Below, in pieces: positions 44,701 to 57,300 of a stretch of DNA of 64,000 bases. The number at the start of each line of letters is the position of its first letter. The stretch's first letter is position 1. The stretch spans positions 12,754,001 through 12,818,000 of the forward strand of contig NC_067290.1 in assembly GCF_020740795.1 (NCBI RefSeq), given 5' to 3'. The translations under genes were made by a program, and so were the position numbers. The notes beneath the pieces were generated by a model. The model was not told the origin of the DNA, did not search any database, and was given only the letters and a program-made list of their open reading frames with translations. The DNA is from Apus apus (Eukaryota > Chordata > Aves > Apodiformes > Apodidae).

Positions 44701-47700
44701 GCTCAGGAGGTCTCAGTGTGTAACTCTGCTTCTTGTCAGCTCTGATTAGACACGCAGGCTCACTGGAGGCTCCCCTTGGAATGGGGGTGCTGCTAATGAT
44801 GCCACAAATCCATTTTTATGTAATTTATTTATACAGTCTGAGGCACTGGGTACTAAATGTCATCAGGGAACAGCTGTAAATCAGTGCTATGAAATCCATT
44901 GCAGGTATTAGAAAAAATAATAAAACTCCTCGTTTTACTGAGGCTTTAAAAACAAGTTAAGAGAACTGAACATCACCCCACACCAAAGCATAGGCAGCCT
45001 TGGAAAGAAAAATAACCCAAATGGCAGCTCTCAAACTCCCTCCAGGGATGGTGGGTCTAGAAAGGATACAATTGCCAGTTAGCTGCTGAGTATTGCCCAT
45101 GGGGAAATGACAACCTCTCATCCCTGCATTTGCTTCTTCCCACTGTGGGCTGGGAGGAACCTTGGCTGGGAGGGACTGATGATGTGATCCCTGTTGCTTC
45201 ACGCACTAATCTTTGTTCCTCAGTTTCTCAGGGAAATCGCAAAGGGATGAACAAGCTCTCTTCTGCATAGATGTAAGGTGACATGCTGTAGGCACTAGTG
45301 GGGCTCAGGTTTCACACCTTCCCTTTGTCCCTGCTTGAGATAATTTAGAGTTGGGGTATAGAAAGTCCTTTGGAAAATTTTCTAGAAGTTTGCACTAAGC
45401 TTAGGAGAAAAATTATGCTAAGAATTGCCTGTCCCCAAGAAAGCAGGACTGTAAGGGATTTAGATTAATCCCCTTTAAATGAAAACTTCCTCAGCTTTCA
45501 TTGATGAATAACGTTCACCATCTACATACTTCTTTGCGTGCGTTACCATTATAAGCCCTTTCTTCATAGGGCTCCTCCTAAGCCTGCAGAAATTTCCTCT
45601 GTTAACTCTCACAACAAAAAGCAGCAAACCCACAGCTCCTCGTTTTCACCAACTCTGGGAAAAGAGGGAGGGAGAGGAGCTGGACTGTGATCAAATACAG
45701 GCAAAGAGCTCTTTTGCATTACCTTTCATTAACTTTTTAATAAAAGCAATTCTGCAGGCAAGGAGCCAAAGTCAGAGGGAGACAAAAACAATGCAGCACC
45801 AGGGGCAGAAATGTGGTAAGCTGCCAGGTAAATTGGATGGTGGCACGAGACCAAAAGCAGGGACACAGGGGGCACAGTCTCAGCCACAAACTTGGAGTCA
45901 CACTGGGGAAGAAAGCAGTGACCAAATGAGCTGGCTATGCCTGTGCAGTGAGAAAAATGAGCCAGCATCTCTCTCCCTTGCAGGTACTTGAAAGCCAGAA
46001 AAATATTCCCTTCTAGGGGCCAGTCTGCCATCACTGGGCAGCCTGGAGCTATTCCAGGTACTGTGGCTGAAGATTTGTTCAAGGGTTTCTATCACATGAT
46101 TGTGGTTGTCTTCAAGTTGGGGCAATTGGACTTGTTGCAGGCCAACCCAGTCACACATCCCAAGTGTTTCAGGTGCTGCCAGATTGGAGGAGACTGTAGG
46201 TTAATGCTCTGGGATGGCTAATTCAACTGAAGTGTTCAGGGGCCAAAATTAGTTTATTTTAATGTCATTGGGACATCTCTGGATTTCTCCCAGTGTGGCA
46301 GTGGTGGCTGGCCCACTATGTCCAGGGTCAACTCCAAAATGCCGGAGGGGCTTAGAAGCAATTGGAGATGGCAATGGATCAAACCCCCAATTGTTCTAGG
46401 ATAATTTTGAGCTCAAGCTCCAGAAGACAGATTACATCTTTGTTACACCAGTAAACTATCAGACACAGCAAGTTCTAACAGGGTCTCCTGCTACTTGTTT
46501 TTCCTGCTACATGACTTTCTTCTGGCCTCCTGGTACATAAATTACCGTTAGACTCACCAAGGCTTCCTTCCCACTTCCATTTTTCATGCATTACCTTGGG
46601 AGTTTACCTATGAAGTACAACACAGCAGAGATTTTACTGCCCTAAACTCCCATGTTCCCACTTACTGACACATCTCTTCCATCATTTGATATATCAACTT
46701 TAATTTGCCTGGTAAGCCCTGCTCAAACTCAAACTTGCTGCTCCAGATGGTCCCAAAAGCATTATGAGAAATTTTTCCAGGAGATGCACTGAACCCAGGA
46801 GCAAAACAAAGCAGTGAAGGTTTGTTCCAAGTGACTATTCTGGGAGGATTAGATGGGGGATTTTTCAAGACTAATCTCTTCAAATGAAAATTTCAGAATT
46901 TGATTAATTTTTTAATCTGCACATGGATTTGCATAAAATTACTGCACTGCCTCATTTACATGCTGTAAAAGAGAAAATGTCTGCAGCCTGGATGGAGGAA
47001 CTCATCATTGGTCAGCTCTGAAGGGTCCAGAACACGAGTGGGTGTGTAGGGACAGGGGGAAATGTCCTTCTGCCCCTGCTCACCCTGGTGTTCCCGCATC
47101 CATAAGTGGGAAAGAGGATAATGGTGGACAGAAGCAATACAATGAGACCAGAGAGCTGCACAGAGGGTTTGCCAGGCAGGCAAGGGAGAAAGTAGGATGG
47201 ACTCTGAATACCTTTGTTTCAGGAATATGCTGAGCTCTGGGAAACCCAGGAATCCTAATTTCCAAGACATGGCTTTCTGTATGTTTCTTGGAAAAGAAAT
47301 ATGTTGCTCTCATGACTGATTTACTCACCAGGAAAGTGTCAACAGGGTCTCTTTGCCTTTGATGGGGAATGTAGCCCAAGGCCAAACACAAGGAAGATAA
47401 GTGTTCTGTTCAGCATTTTATATATATAGATCAGTATCATTAGGAAAAAAAATTAACTGGGTTTGACATATGCATCTTACTAGTTTTTCTAGGTCACATT
47501 CCCTTCACTCCCTATATACCTTTTGGAATTGATTTTCCCATGCACTGGGGATTGCAGGGAAGAAAATTTTTTCACTGAAACATCCTTCTATAGCTCAATA
47601 CAGAACAGCACTACCCTGAAGCCAAGTCCATGCCAAGTCTACTTCCTTTCATGCTGTAATTTCTCAAACTCCCCTATTCTGAGTCAACTTGCAATTAAAG

Positions 47701-47764
47701 TTGAGAGTCATTTAAAATACAGGGAAGAATCATAGTATTCTAGAGAAGTTGAAAAGTTGCCAGC
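44701..47764. other. Intergenic stretch, nothing coding recognised
   Basis: An AT-rich patch at 44790-44940 (ATGTAATTTATTTATACAG, AAAATAATAAAACTCC) could be a minor conserved element. No exon, RNA or clear transposon was found. Confidence 0.4.
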
Positions 47765-48735
47765 CTTGAGGTCTGGAATAATAGAAAGGGGTTGAAATTC
47801 AGTACTGCTAAATATAAGGTCGTGCTCTTTGGGATTAATAGTAAAAAATTATGAGTTCCTCAGCTGGAAATAACACAAGAGGAGAACGAGTCAGGAATAT
47901 TAATCAGTCACAGGATAACAATTACTGCTGCCCTCTATGCTGAGACAAGAGGCTATGGGGAAAGCAGAAAGTGGCAGCTGTAATCTACCTTGACTTCAGT
48001 GAGGGTTTGGACACCATTCTGGTGAGCATGCTGAAGGAGTGTGGGCTGGGCAAACACACTGTTCAGACTCACTGAAAAACAGCTCAACCACTGGGTAGAA
48101 ATCAGAGGCCCGGGGTCCAGCTGGCAGCTGGTAGTCAACAGGAACTCTGATGGGGTTCCTGTCACCCTACGGCTTCCTAAGTGACCTGGAGGAGAGTGCA
48201 GAGTGCTCATCTGGGGGAAGTGTGGTTGGAGACACCTTCCAGAGGAACTGTGATAAACTGAAGGTCAGGACCAACAGAACAGAAACCTCAACCTCAGCAA
48301 GAAGTGTGAAGTTTTGCTGCTAAGGCAGGACCCCCCTGCATCAGGCTGGGAACCAAGTGGTGCAACCAACTAAGGAACAACCTAATAGCAGCTACAACTA
48401 CTTGGAGGGTGGTTTGGAAGACATCAGAGATTAACACTTCTTGGTAGTGGCAGAAAGTATAAAAAGCTGTGGCCACAATTTACAAGTCAGGACGTTCATG
48501 ATGGGCATCTGCAAAAAGTTCCCTACCCAGAGGGTCACACTGGGATCAGGCCACTCCGGGAAGATGTGGTCTCCATGCTAGGCAGTCCTCAGGATTTGGT
48601 TAGACAAAGCCATGGCCAAGCTGATCATGCCCTTTTGGATGGTGCTGTGCTGAGAAGAAGGGTGGAGCAGGTAGCTCCAAAGGTCCCTTCTCCCCACACT
48701 TCTGTGACTCCATCTTGTAACAGCAGAGACAGGGT
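47765..48735 (+). mobile_element. CR1-family LINE remnant, ORF2 to 3' end, rearranged
   Basis: 47780-47930 corresponds to the block after the reverse-transcriptase active site (like MKFNSTKCKVLHFG, then a DRITM-like stretch). 47940-48300 returns to earlier sequence, with VIYLDFSEGFDTI near 47980 and the block before and after the decayed ADDTKLGG. 48380-48600 resembles the region before the 3' end, and 48600-48720 the 3' untranslated part, ending in CTTCTGTGACTCCAT. The back-step in order means that two CR1 copies of different families lie in tandem or nested. All frames are broken. Confidence 0.7.
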
Positions 48736-50339
48736 TCGTGCATAGTTTGAAGAACCCATGGAGAGATGTCAAGTTGTAGAACATGAGTCCTCCACACAAG
48801 CCTTCAGTCATAACCATCACCCACCCAGAATCATCAGCAGAGTCCAAGAGAAATACACTAACCTGAGCAGTGTCCAGAAGCACCTCTCTGAAATTCATGT
48901 CCACCCAGGTGAGCACACACGGGTATGCACTGTGAGGTTATGATGGGATCTAATATAGAAATGCATGGATAGAATGACTGCACTTGATCAATATTACTCA
49001 AGCAGCAATTAAACATTTTTTTTCCATTAACTAGTTTTGCAGGGGCATTATCCATAAATCCTACTTAACGTGACATTTTCCTAGAAGATTCAATTATCCT
49101 GCCAGATAAATTCCAGCCTGGTATAAACTGACAAACTAAGTTCCAATTATTAGGAAGAAAGGCAGAAGAAGGAATAAAAAGGGAGTGACAAAATATCAAA
49201 TCAACAACCCACGGTGTTATACAACTCTAAAACTTAGCTAACTATTGTAGGTGTTTTGAAGTAAATTGTCTTATGATGGTGTTGGTGAGTCACCTTCAGG
49301 GCCCACATGAGATAATCCAGGCTTTGATCATGCCATTTACAGTGGGCAACAGGCATGCTGTGCTGAAATCTCCCATCAGATGAAAATCAGGGGTAGATTT
49401 GGAACTGACCTGCAATGGGGCAGCTGACCCTGAGACCCTGGGAAGTAACCAAGGAGTCTTTCCTTGAGTCTCCCTAGACTCTGGTGAGAAAATGTTGTCT
49501 CCTTTTCAAAGTAAAAATTGGTGAGTCGCTCTGATGAGCCAATCCCAGCACAGCATGACAGGGTGAATCAGGTTAGATTTCTAAACCTGTAACAGAGAAC
49601 TCCAGTAAGAAAACAGGAAGAGCAAGGAACATCAGAAAAGACTTTCGTTTCACTAAATCATACCAGCACAGAAAATAACTGAGCATGTTTGAATGATGTG
49701 CAGGCAGACCTTTGACAGCAGTTCCCAGACTTACTGTTGTTTGACCACAGGAGGGCAATATTATTCTAAGAGCAAAATCGAACTCTTATTCTGGAGACCA
49801 TGAGAGGAAAATGCAATTAAAATGTCTGAAAGTACCTATGGTTTGGTTTGGTTTTGTTTTGTTTTTCTTTCGATTCTGAGTTTCTGGGGGACCAAAATGA
49901 CACAAGATTTGATGTTCTTCCAAATCTAAAATAGCAAGGGGCTGGAAGTCTTCAGGGGGTGGGAGATTCTGTTATATTCCAGGAAGAACTTTTCCGCTTT
50001 TTAAGGTAAGAGACGTACAGAGGCATGGACACTGAGTATGACATCTAGTGCCATGATAGAAAAAAAGGAATCAGTTCCCAGGTGTCCGAGGTGAAACACC
50101 AGCCTCAAAGCCAAGGAACCCTTCTCACAGGAAAGGTCGGGGCTTCTCATCAGTACCTGACACTGTATGTGGCGTGAGACCAGAGTGCTCCAGCCGTGGT
50201 GTTCCTGTGGTGCTGGAGGCCAGTTTTTAGAATTAAAAAAAAAAAATACTGAGAAATAAAAATGTGTCATAATTGAACTGAAAAAGGGTGGTGGGGGGGG
50301 GCACCAACCATGAGAAAGCGATCGCTGTGTATTTCAAAG
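48736..50339. other. Intergenic stretch upstream of the WDR82 CpG island
   Basis: No exon or RNA was recognised. A GGTTTGGTTTGGTTTTGTTTTG low-complexity tract lies at about 49840-49868, and a poly-A run lies at 50236-50247. Confidence 0.45.
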
Positions 50340-50550
50340 GAGGGCACCTAACCCTGGCCTAGCGACGGGAACGGACACCCGAGGGCAGGAGCGGAGCTGC
50401 TCTGGGCTGCCCCGGGGCCCCCCCCGCCTCACTGCCGGGCCCCCCGGGACCGGCGCAGGCCGCGTGTCCCCGGGCGCCGCTTTCTCGCCAGTTACCGCGG
50501 GACACGCGTTATTCCGCACCGGGCACCTCACGCGCAGCGTCAAGCGGCCT

Positions 50551-50616
50551 GGGGGTCCCGGGGGTGTCCCGGGGGGGTCCCGGGGGGGGTCCCGGGGGGG
50601 GTCCCGGGGGTCCCGG
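50551..50616. repeat. G-rich tandem repeat (GGGGGGTCCC), potential G-quadruplex
   Basis: About six units of 9-11 bases, each with five to eight G residues followed by TCCC, run head to tail. Each unit supplies a G-tract, so the plus strand could form G-quadruplexes. The unit is also partly self-complementary (GGGTCCC, GGGACCC). It lies about 150 bases upstream of the CRE palindrome. Confidence 0.85.
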
Positions 50617-51186
50617 CGGCGGGAACGCGGCTCCACCTCCCCCGCCCGAGCGGCCCGGCACCGGAAGTGACGCCGCTCCCGGCAGCGCGAAGCCGCTGCC
50701 CGCTCGACGGGATGACGTCACCCCGCCAGGTGGGTAATGACCCCCCCCCCGGCCGGGCCCTGCCGCCGCCGCCCGAGCTCCCCTCGAGTGCCGCCTCCCT
50801 TCCCGGGCCCGCGGAGGGGCGGGCCCCCCGGCAGCACCCCCGGGGCAGGGCGGGCTCTGCGGCCACGCTCAACATGGCCGCCGGGCACCCCCGCGCGCCC
50901 CGCCCCCCGCCGCGCGCCCCGCCGCTTCCCAGGGTGCCCCGCGCGCCGCCGCTCCCGGAGCAGCAAGATGGCGGAGACAATGAGGTGGAGCCGCCTCTCC
51001 GCGGCCTGAGCGGGCCGAGGCCGGCCGGAGGTCGCCGCCCGCCCCGGCATTCCCTCCCTCCCTGCCCTCTGCCGGTCTCCGCCGCCCCTCGAGGCTCTGC
51101 CCGTGCCCTCCCGCCGCCGCCCGGAGCCCCGCCCGGCTCCCTTCAGCGCCGCCGCCGCCCTAGGCGCGGCCCGGCCCGGCGGCGGG

Positions 51187-51347
51187 ATGAAGCTGACGGA
51201 CAACGTGCTGCGGAGCTTCCGCGTGGCCAAGGTCTTCCGCGAGAACTCGGACAAGATCAACTGCTTCGACTTCAGCCCCAACGGCGAGACCGTCATCTCC
51301 AGCAGCGACGACGACTCCATCGTTCTCTACGACTGCCAGGAGGGCAA
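51187..51347 (+). CDS. WDR82: WDR82 coding exon 1
   Basis: 161 coding bases, residues 1-53 plus two bases of Lys54. The donor is CAA|GTAAGT. It contains [10 protein letters not shown] and [16 protein letters not shown], the first propeller blade. The frame continues open upstream without an ATG, so 51187 is the first supported start. Confidence 0.97.
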
Positions 51348-54300
51348 GTAAGTGGCGGGGACCCGGCCTGGCCCGCGCCGCCGGGCCGGAGGGAGGAGGC
51401 ACTTGCCTCCGGGGGGCTCTGGGGCGGGGCAGCCGTGAGTGAGAGTCGCGGATTTGGCTGCTGCCCGTTGGGGCTTCCGAGGAGCCGTGCCCGGCCCCGC
51501 ACCCCTGCGGCTGCTCCGAGGAGGCGGCGGGTCTGGCCACAGGCTGAGAGGCTTTTGCTCCTAGTTACTCGGGTTTTTTAGTGGTCTTGTAGGTGGAACT
51601 GCAACGGTATCTGATGTGTGTGTACAAGAAGGGTTAAAGTGGGGCGCGGAGATGGGGGCAGCGTGGTTTTTTCTGCACCAGGGGTGACTCTGCTGGTTGT
51701 TTCTGGTAGGCTGGAGCCAGCGATGGTCATTTCCCACGTGTGAGAGAGTTCGCTGCTGTGAGAACGAAATAGTTGTTAAGCTTAAGAAGCTGAGTCTGGT
51801 CGCATTTCCAGGCCTCGGAATTGTTAGAAATACACAAACTGACTGCTCGGGCTTTTCTGTGCTTAAGTGTCTCTAGTTGAAATAGAGAGCAATGTTAATG
51901 TGTCGTTTAAAATAACCTAATTTAAGTGTAAGTTTTTGGATAAATGCTTTAAACCAAAAGGTGAAGGTGGTGTAGTGTGTGCTTACTATAACTTCTGAAA
52001 ACTTGATGGTGTTTTCCTTAAAACCTAGATCCTAAGTGGTGTCTGGGAACCTTGCAGATAAGGGTGGTCCTCTGTGCTTTAAATCCTTTTCTCTAGTTGT
52101 GTTTATATCTGTAAAGTGCAGTTAAAATGCATGTGTAATTTACATGTATCTTCAAATGTTGTCGTAATTTAGTCAGTCAAGGAGTTTATTGGTTTCAGTT
52201 AGTTAGAGGTAATGAATTAAGAGGTATGTGTTTCTCACTGAACAGTTGTCCAGTTTATCTTTTTTCTGTTACTCACACAATGTCACTCCTATCTTATGGA
52301 TAAAACCCCAGAAATGTGCACAGCAGTTGAGATATGGTGTTCTTGTTCAGAGGATAAAAACATGCAAATGAGACCTCTAGTAACACTTGCACTTGGTGTC
52401 TTGAAACTTATGCTGAAGACATTTGTATTCTATGAGAATTGGAACAGATCGAGCCAAATTATTTCATTACCCATTAAAATATTCGGCTGCTTCAGAGCCT
52501 TTTATATGTTAAGTTTTAGTTTTCATGTGCTGCTTGGTGTAGAGATGTAATTCTGAGATTACTGGATTTTGTTTGGGTTTTTTTTTTTCTTTGTAAAGTG
52601 AAGACAACAGAGCATCACCTGCCTACAGAAGATGAAGGAAAAATGAGCATGTGTGTTGTAGGAGAGAGGATAAAAAGGACAGGGCAATGCAGGAATGAAA
52701 AAGAACTGGCTTGGGAGTACCAGGAGGTAGATGTGTCAGTGTTGCACATGTTTTCTTGATCTTCCTGCTCTTTCAAGTAGACCAAGACATCATAAATGCT
52801 GTGTTAGAAAGACTGCATCCTGTGTGTTCTCTTAATTCTGTTGGCCACTTAGGTGTTGTTTTACACTTCTGTTAGGTTGTTTGCTTTACACATTGAGGTA
52901 GAGTGAACTCTTATTTAAAATTACTTAATTTTTTAAATGTAAGAATAGGTAACTTTATAGCTGTGGTGTCTGACATGGATTGTATTTTAGATCCTAATGA
53001 TATACAGTAATAGAAGGGCTAAGTGGTGTTAATGCAGATGGTATTGATTGCTGTTCCCTTTCAAACTTGTAAAGAGTAGTTTGATGAACGGTTGGGAGGC
53101 ATTTGGTCCTTTCATCCCTGGCTCCATGTAGTCCTGATGTATGCTTTACAGTCAGAGGCTTTGCTTTAATGAAGTTAAATGTAGAAGATCAATGGTTGTC
53201 TGCTGTAATGCTACAGGGCAGTGAGAGGAGCTTCATCAAGGTAACCCCTGCTTCAGGATGTGTCACTCACATGGTTGTAAAATTAACTTGAAAGTTTCTC
53301 ATGTACTATCAATTGTCTTAAAAGTGTGTAATTTTTAGAGGGACTTACAGATGCAAGACACTTTTTCTCTCACCTGGAAAGTTTTAGCTGTGAATTACTT
53401 TGTCACAGAAGATTCCTGTATAGATGAAAAATCAAACCTGTGAATTATTGCTCTTGTGATGTGGTGGAATTTGGCAGTTTCCAGCCAGTAGTTCAGGTTG
53501 GTTTTTTTGTTTGTTTTTGTTTTAAACTGCAGTTTCAAGGACCTGGAACTCGTTCTTTCTTGTGTATGTCATTCCTAATGAGTGTAATGGCCAGGAGGAA
53601 GCATCCTGCTTGCTGGGTTTTCAGTAGAAGATACTGTAGGATACTTGAATTCAACAAGTGATCTGGATTTAAAAACTTTTTCCCCATGTAAAAGTGACAA
53701 AAGTTGAGGTTTTGTTTTTTTTTCCTCTGTTGTGAGGACTTCTGGCAGAATTAAAAATGTGATTATGTTTGGTTATACTTTAGTTACACCCTCACCTGGT
53801 TTGCTTTGTTTTGCCATACCAGTACGACCAAGCCCCATCTCACTAGAAGTGATTCAGATCAAACACAAACTTCCCCTTGTGCTTCCTTTCACCTTTATAG
53901 CAGATTTGACTGTGATCTCATAAAGCATTTTTCTGTGGTGATACTGCTTGCTTTGCAAGGGGGCTGAATAGTTAGCCTTAAACTTGGAATTGTGTTTAGT
54001 GATTGCGATTTGTTTAAAAAAAATATGTAAAATTTAGTTTTCTTGTTTGTGTTTTTCAATAGTTGATTTGGAGCAGGCATTTGGTCTTGTAAGAAGTGGC
54101 ATGTTTCTGCGTGCATCAGCTTACATCAAAACTTCACCTTTCTTAAAACACAGAAGTACTGTCTCTTTGGTAAATCTTTTTTTGTCCATCTGTTGAACTT
54201 TATTTTGCCTTTGTATTCTTTGATACACATTTGTTTATTCTAAATAGAGCTTCTAAGCTTGAAACTTTTCATAGATAAGGAAGAGCCAGACTAGGCATGA

Positions 54301-57300
54301 GACTTTTTAGTGTGTATTGAGGTTGGTGGGATTCTTTTGTTGTTGTCTTGTGTTTTTTTCCCATCTGGTCAACTGTGTAACTGAGGTAACTACAGAGAGC
54401 AGTATGGGGAATTACATAAAAAATGAGGTTCAGAATTTTGGTGTCTAAATTTACATTTGATGTGGTGTTTCCATTTTATAGCATGTTTACATCTGAAAAA
54501 CTGATTTAAAAGTCTTCTGGAGGAATGGGAAGAATCTGTTGAGATTTGGCCTAAGTGGTACAGGTGGTGCATGGGTTTTAATTACACTCACTGTTTTGGC
54601 TTTCAGTTAATGGAAGTTTGGCACCAGCAAGTTTTGTGAAGTCAAAGTCTATGGCTTCTGCTGTTTGAGACCTAATATTTAAGGATAATTGTATATTTTT
54701 GTTCTGATATGGGAATTCTCCAACTCATGCTCTAGTTTGGGTGTGTCATTTTGAGGCTAATGAAAACAAGGAAAAAGTTGAGTTTCAGAAATACCTTGTC
54801 TGCGGGTGTAGTCTGATGAACTTTTCTTTCAGTAGCAGTATTGGTTTAAACCACTCCTGCTGTTTGTTTTCATTTCTATGCTATTGTCTTTGTGCCAGTA
54901 ACATTTTGCGGGCCTGTGTAATAACCAGAGTTATGAATTTCTGGATTAAAAATAACTCCCGGAAGAGACTGTATGATTTCTGATGTTGATCGGTACCCCC
55001 ATGGGCTGACTGCCCAAGTTTGAAACCACTCTGCTACCTCAGTTGAGGAAAAAAGGGGAAGGAGGGTGGTGGAGGCCTTGTGCCACTCAAACAGGCACTG
55101 CTGCTGCTGCAAGGTGTGCTCATTAACCAGCCACTCTGTTTACTTGGCAGTTTAAATTAAGTGGTGCAGCATATCACTTGCTTACCAGACCCCTAGAAAC
55201 CCAGTTCTGTGTTGTCTGCACTCCCACCTGAATGTTTTTAATTTTGTCATAAAGTGTTAAAATTTGAGTTTCATGCTTTGATTAGGATTGGATACGAATA
55301 TAATTCTTGGGTTGCTTGAGAGTCCCTGTGTTACTGGTGCTTGTTTAGACCACTAGTGTGTATGTGTATCTGTTAACACCAAGAAGCCCTATTCTGAACA
55401 AGACAGCCTGTTCTAGGATTTGAAGTAACATAGAACAAACAATAACACAAACTATGCATGATCTAAAATAAACAGCAGATGAATTAGAGATTTGGATGGG
55501 CAAGGGAATGATGAAGCAGTGCTGCTTGACACTGAGGGCTCATTATTCTAGCTTCTCATAGTCTTTTTAAAGTACACTTCATAGGAAAAAAAGAATTTTT
55601 GGAGGAGACAGAAAAGTGCATTTTTCATGTTCTACAGAGAGCTCCTCAAGCCTAGAGAGGTTCATGAAAAAAGCACCAAAATGTTTGTTTGAAAATCAAG
55701 TACAAATGCTTTTCTTCCTTTGTATAAAAATATCTGACTACTTGAAACAATCTTGTAATACCTCAATGATATGTATGAATATGGTAAGTTTCAGAGTTTC
55801 TGTTGCAGTGAGTGCAATTATTTCTGCTTCCTTCTGACAGACCAAAGAGAACACTGTACAGTAAGAAGTATGGAGTGGACCTCATCAGGTACACACATGC
55901 TGCCAACACTGTTGTTTACAGCTCCAACAAAATAGATGGTAAGTGATCCACTGGAATTGACCATATTTCCTTATCTCCTTCCATATCTCCTTGCACTTAA
56001 AACTACATGCCTGGATAAATAGCTTTAAAGATCTGGGGGAAAATTACAGCAACTACTCTGTTAAATGTGCTGTCAGAGACAGGAACTAATGTTCAACTCT
56101 TAACACGCAACTCGGTGATGCTGCCTTGAGCTTGCCGTTGTGAGTTTTGTTCATTGCTGCAATAAATAAGGAGTTAAATATTGTTAGTGTGATTAAAGTT
56201 TGGTTCTTGATTGTGCTGTTCACTTGCTTGTTTGATACCACTCCTGTCAGCCTCTGTGCTTTAATTTCTTAAGTGTGAAATGAGGTAGAACAGCGTGTGG
56301 CCAGAAGGTGGGCTGAAGTGTAGTTCTGATACACAAGTCAATTGCAAAGAGAGGGAATGTTCTTCCATTCTTTTTTAGGCAGCAGGGAGGACAGGAAGGT
56401 CAGGTAACTTGGCAGATCACCAGCCAAGCCTGGAGGAGCCACAGAGTTCTTTGAAACTAGCTCTGCTGGTGTTGATCTGTTTTTTCCACGTGACAGAAAA
56501 AGCACCCATTTTCATGCTGTTTCTCTGCAGTCGGTTCTGTGATATTTACACTCTCTAAATTGGTGACATCAAAGGGCTTCTAGATCTTCATGACAAGCTC
56601 TCCATTAATATAGCAGAGTTTAATTTGAAATTCAAAGCTAAGAACTGGCACAGATAGGTACATTAATTCCTCTATTTGGCAATACTTCCTAGGTTTGGAA
56701 ACAACTAGTGCTTATTTCAAACTTTGTCTCAATGTTGTTGTAATCAGTGTCTTGAGAGTTTTTCAGTGAATGCATGTCTTAACACAGCACTTCATAAATT
56801 GATTTTAACATTGTCATTGTAAACTCATAAGCATTTCTGGAAGAGTGGTTTTGTTTTGGTTTTTCCTTTGTAGTGATGGAGTTTGACAGTAGAGATACTG
56901 GTGCCTTGTGGTGTGTGCTAGGTTACTTAAGGAATTTAAGAGTATTAATTTAGAGCAGATGGAACTTAAGAGTTGAGAAGTCAGGTTAAGCTAGAACAAG
57001 CTGGAATTGAAACTAGAGGAACAAGGAAGTTTCCAATGGAATTGGATTTAATGGTGTAAAAGGATTAAAAGTGTGACGGGAAGCACTTACCTTTTTAGTC
57101 TTGTTTCACAGTCTACTGACTTATTTTTTTACTAAGTTATTCCTTTTTTAATTCACATTTCTGACTTGGCTGTTATTTAATTTACAATTAATTAACAATT
57201 TAATGAACCATTTTTAATGCCATTTTGGATTGTGAGTTTTAGTTAAAAAGTACTGGTAAGTCTTTGAGGAACCAAAACTTAAAAGAGTCTTCATCCTGCG

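Larger units (their letters stand above)
50340..51560 (+). promoter_or_regulatory. WDR82: CpG island promoter of WDR82
   Basis: A sharply bounded CpG-dense block spans the 5' end and exon 1 of WDR82. Recognisable sites on the plus strand are an ETS-type CCGGAAGTG at 50661-50669 running into TGACG, a full cAMP-response-element palindrome TGACGTCA at 50713-50720, and a YY1-type AAGATGGCGG at 50965-50974, which in many housekeeping genes sits just downstream of the start site. No TATA box is seen. I infer transcription initiation at about 50.7-50.97 kb. The human GLYCTK promoter, as recalled, is separate, so bidirectional use is uncertain. Confidence 0.8.

Noticed and set aside
47727-47762. Reverse-oriented CR1 3' end suggested by AGAATCATAGTATTC
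   Set aside because: Only a few bases resemble the octamer and no CR1 body follows in that orientation.
51103-51351. Upstream N-terminal extension of WDR82 in frame
   Set aside because: The extension begins at a GTG, has no ATG, and WDR82 proteins start at MKLTD. It is 5' untranslated sequence.
50667-51581. 304-codon plus-strand open frame over the WDR82 promoter and exon 1
   Set aside because: It runs in a different frame from WDR82 and crosses the exon 1 splice donor into intron 1. This is a CpG-island composition effect.
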